From UBA12202 sp049595035 (lineage in GTDB: Bacteria; Pseudomonadota; Alphaproteobacteria; Puniceispirillales; UBA1172), in contig JBMYKD010000011.1 of assembly GCA_049595035.1 (NCBI GenBank), positions 3,517 through 67,516 on the forward strand: DNA of 64,000 bases. The letters run 5' to 3'. The stretch's first letter is position 1, and each line of letters starts with the position of its first letter. The position numbers and the translations under genes are program-made. This document shows, piece by piece, positions 63,659 through 64,000 of this stretch. The notes under the pieces were generated by a model. It was given only the letters and a program-made list of their open reading frames with translations. It did no database searches and was not told where the DNA came from.

Positions 63659-64000
63659 GATTTTTTTGGATTCTGCCGCAAAAGCATAAGAGGGTCACCA
63701 ACAGGTTCAGAAGTTGTCATAGTTAGCGATGCCAGTAAACGGGAAAATAATTCCCCCTGTGAATGAATATTGAGCTTGTAATGAATACGCTTTCGATACA
63801 CTTTAACCGTTTCTGGGCTTACGCCAAGGATGCGTGCCATTGATTTACCGGAATGTCCTTGCAAAATAAGCTGAACAATTTCATGTTCCCGGTCACTTAG
63901 CGTTTCACTACCAAATCTGTCTACCAATGCTCGCACCCGCGTATTAAATGACCCGATGATAGCTCCCTCACCCACTTTGATAACTGGCCAGTGCTGGCGA
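63655..64000 (-). CDS. LuxR-family transcriptional regulator (partial at window edge)
   Basis: The visible 106 residues from an internal GTG, and the open frame beyond it, hold a C-terminal LuxR/GerE helix-turn-helix: LSDREHEIVQLILQGHSGKSMARILGVSPETVKVYRKRIHYKLNIHSQGEL. The frame stays open to the last base of the window (upstream residues RQHWPVIKV), so the N-terminal sensing domain is probably outside. It ends with an ATGA overlap into the amidohydrolase gene and likely regulates it. A short protein starting at the GTG at 63975 is the alternative. Confidence 0.87.
   Translation of the reverse strand, partial: RQHWPVIKVGEGAIIGSFNTRVRALVDRFGSETLSDREHEIVQLILQGHSGKSMARILGVSPETVKVYRKRIHYKLNIHSQGELFSRLLASLTMTTSEPVGDPLMLLRQNPKKS

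Noticed and set aside
1..64000. Mobile elements, prophage, rRNA or toxin-antitoxin pairs
   Set aside because: No transposase, integrase, terminal repeats, phage genes or rRNA were recognised; RatA lacks a RatB partner and fits the Coq10-like family.

Overview
The window reads as a chromosomal stretch of a marine-type alphaproteobacterium with fairly low GC and short intergenic gaps. Alphaproteobacterial marks are the dusB-ntrB-ntrC-ntrY-ntrX-trkA-hfq block, a fused ispDF, a PdhB subunit with its own lipoyl domain, the pdhA-pdhB-pdhC-lpd-lipA-ratA run, and the mltB-rlpA-dacC-tmk-holB-metG-tatD-MBL run. Streamlined gene order, many small-molecule transporters, an orphan type IV pilin and a phytanoyl-CoA dioxygenase-like oxygenase would fit a SAR116-like lineage. 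That placement is inference from gene content, not from a phylogenetic search.

Layout from left to right. 1-3140: a thiamine ABC transporter operon (thiB-thiP-thiQ, minus strand, thiQ cut by the window edge) behind a clear TPP riboswitch. 3429-5301: an orphan type IV pilin-like gene and a secreted Cys-rich cadherin/Ig-like protein. 5343-13416: a long minus-strand housekeeping run for cell wall (mltB, rlpA, dacC), DNA synthesis (tmk, holB), translation (metG), and two hydrolases (tatD, MBL fold). 13505-14715: an AEC permease and tRNA-Ser(TGA). 14891-24081: a peptide/amide uptake operon (binding protein, two permeases, a fused double ATPase, two tandem amidases) with a divergent XRE-type regulator. 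24785-26339: isocitrate lyase with a small unknown partner, preceded by a striking four-half-site operator. 26651-36133: an accessory stretch of single metabolic genes (Rossmann-fold unknown, N-formylglutamate amidohydrolase-like, phytanoyl-CoA dioxygenase-like, chalcone-isomerase-like, aldo/keto reductase, methyltransferase, zinc-ribbon protein, DMT exporter, PmpAB-type sulfur transporter, HflX, DsbA-like). 36171-43761: mfd-sdhE, recG, DUF502 and mazG. 43832-52855: Hfq, TrkA and the two Ntr two-component systems with dusB. 52981-55207: ispDF-pgpA-pncC. 55204-62280: ratA, lipoate synthase, the complete pyruvate dehydrogenase complex and a DivIC/FtsB protein. 62405-64000: an M20-type amidohydrolase overlapped by a LuxR-type regulator that runs off the window.

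Functionally the window joins core processes (murein remodelling, replication, transcription-coupled repair, nitrogen signalling, acetyl-CoA production with its own lipoylation enzyme) to scavenging of organic nitrogen (peptide/amide ABC transporter with amidases, N-formylglutamate amidohydrolase-like, N-carbamoyl amidohydrolase-like) and C2 carbon use (isocitrate lyase). No insertion sequence, integrase, prophage, CRISPR array or rRNA was seen. The best candidates for undescribed biology are the orphan pilin with a hairpin over its ribosome-binding region and its secreted Cys-rich partner, the aceA operator with the unknown small protein, and the XRE-controlled transporter/double-amidase operon.
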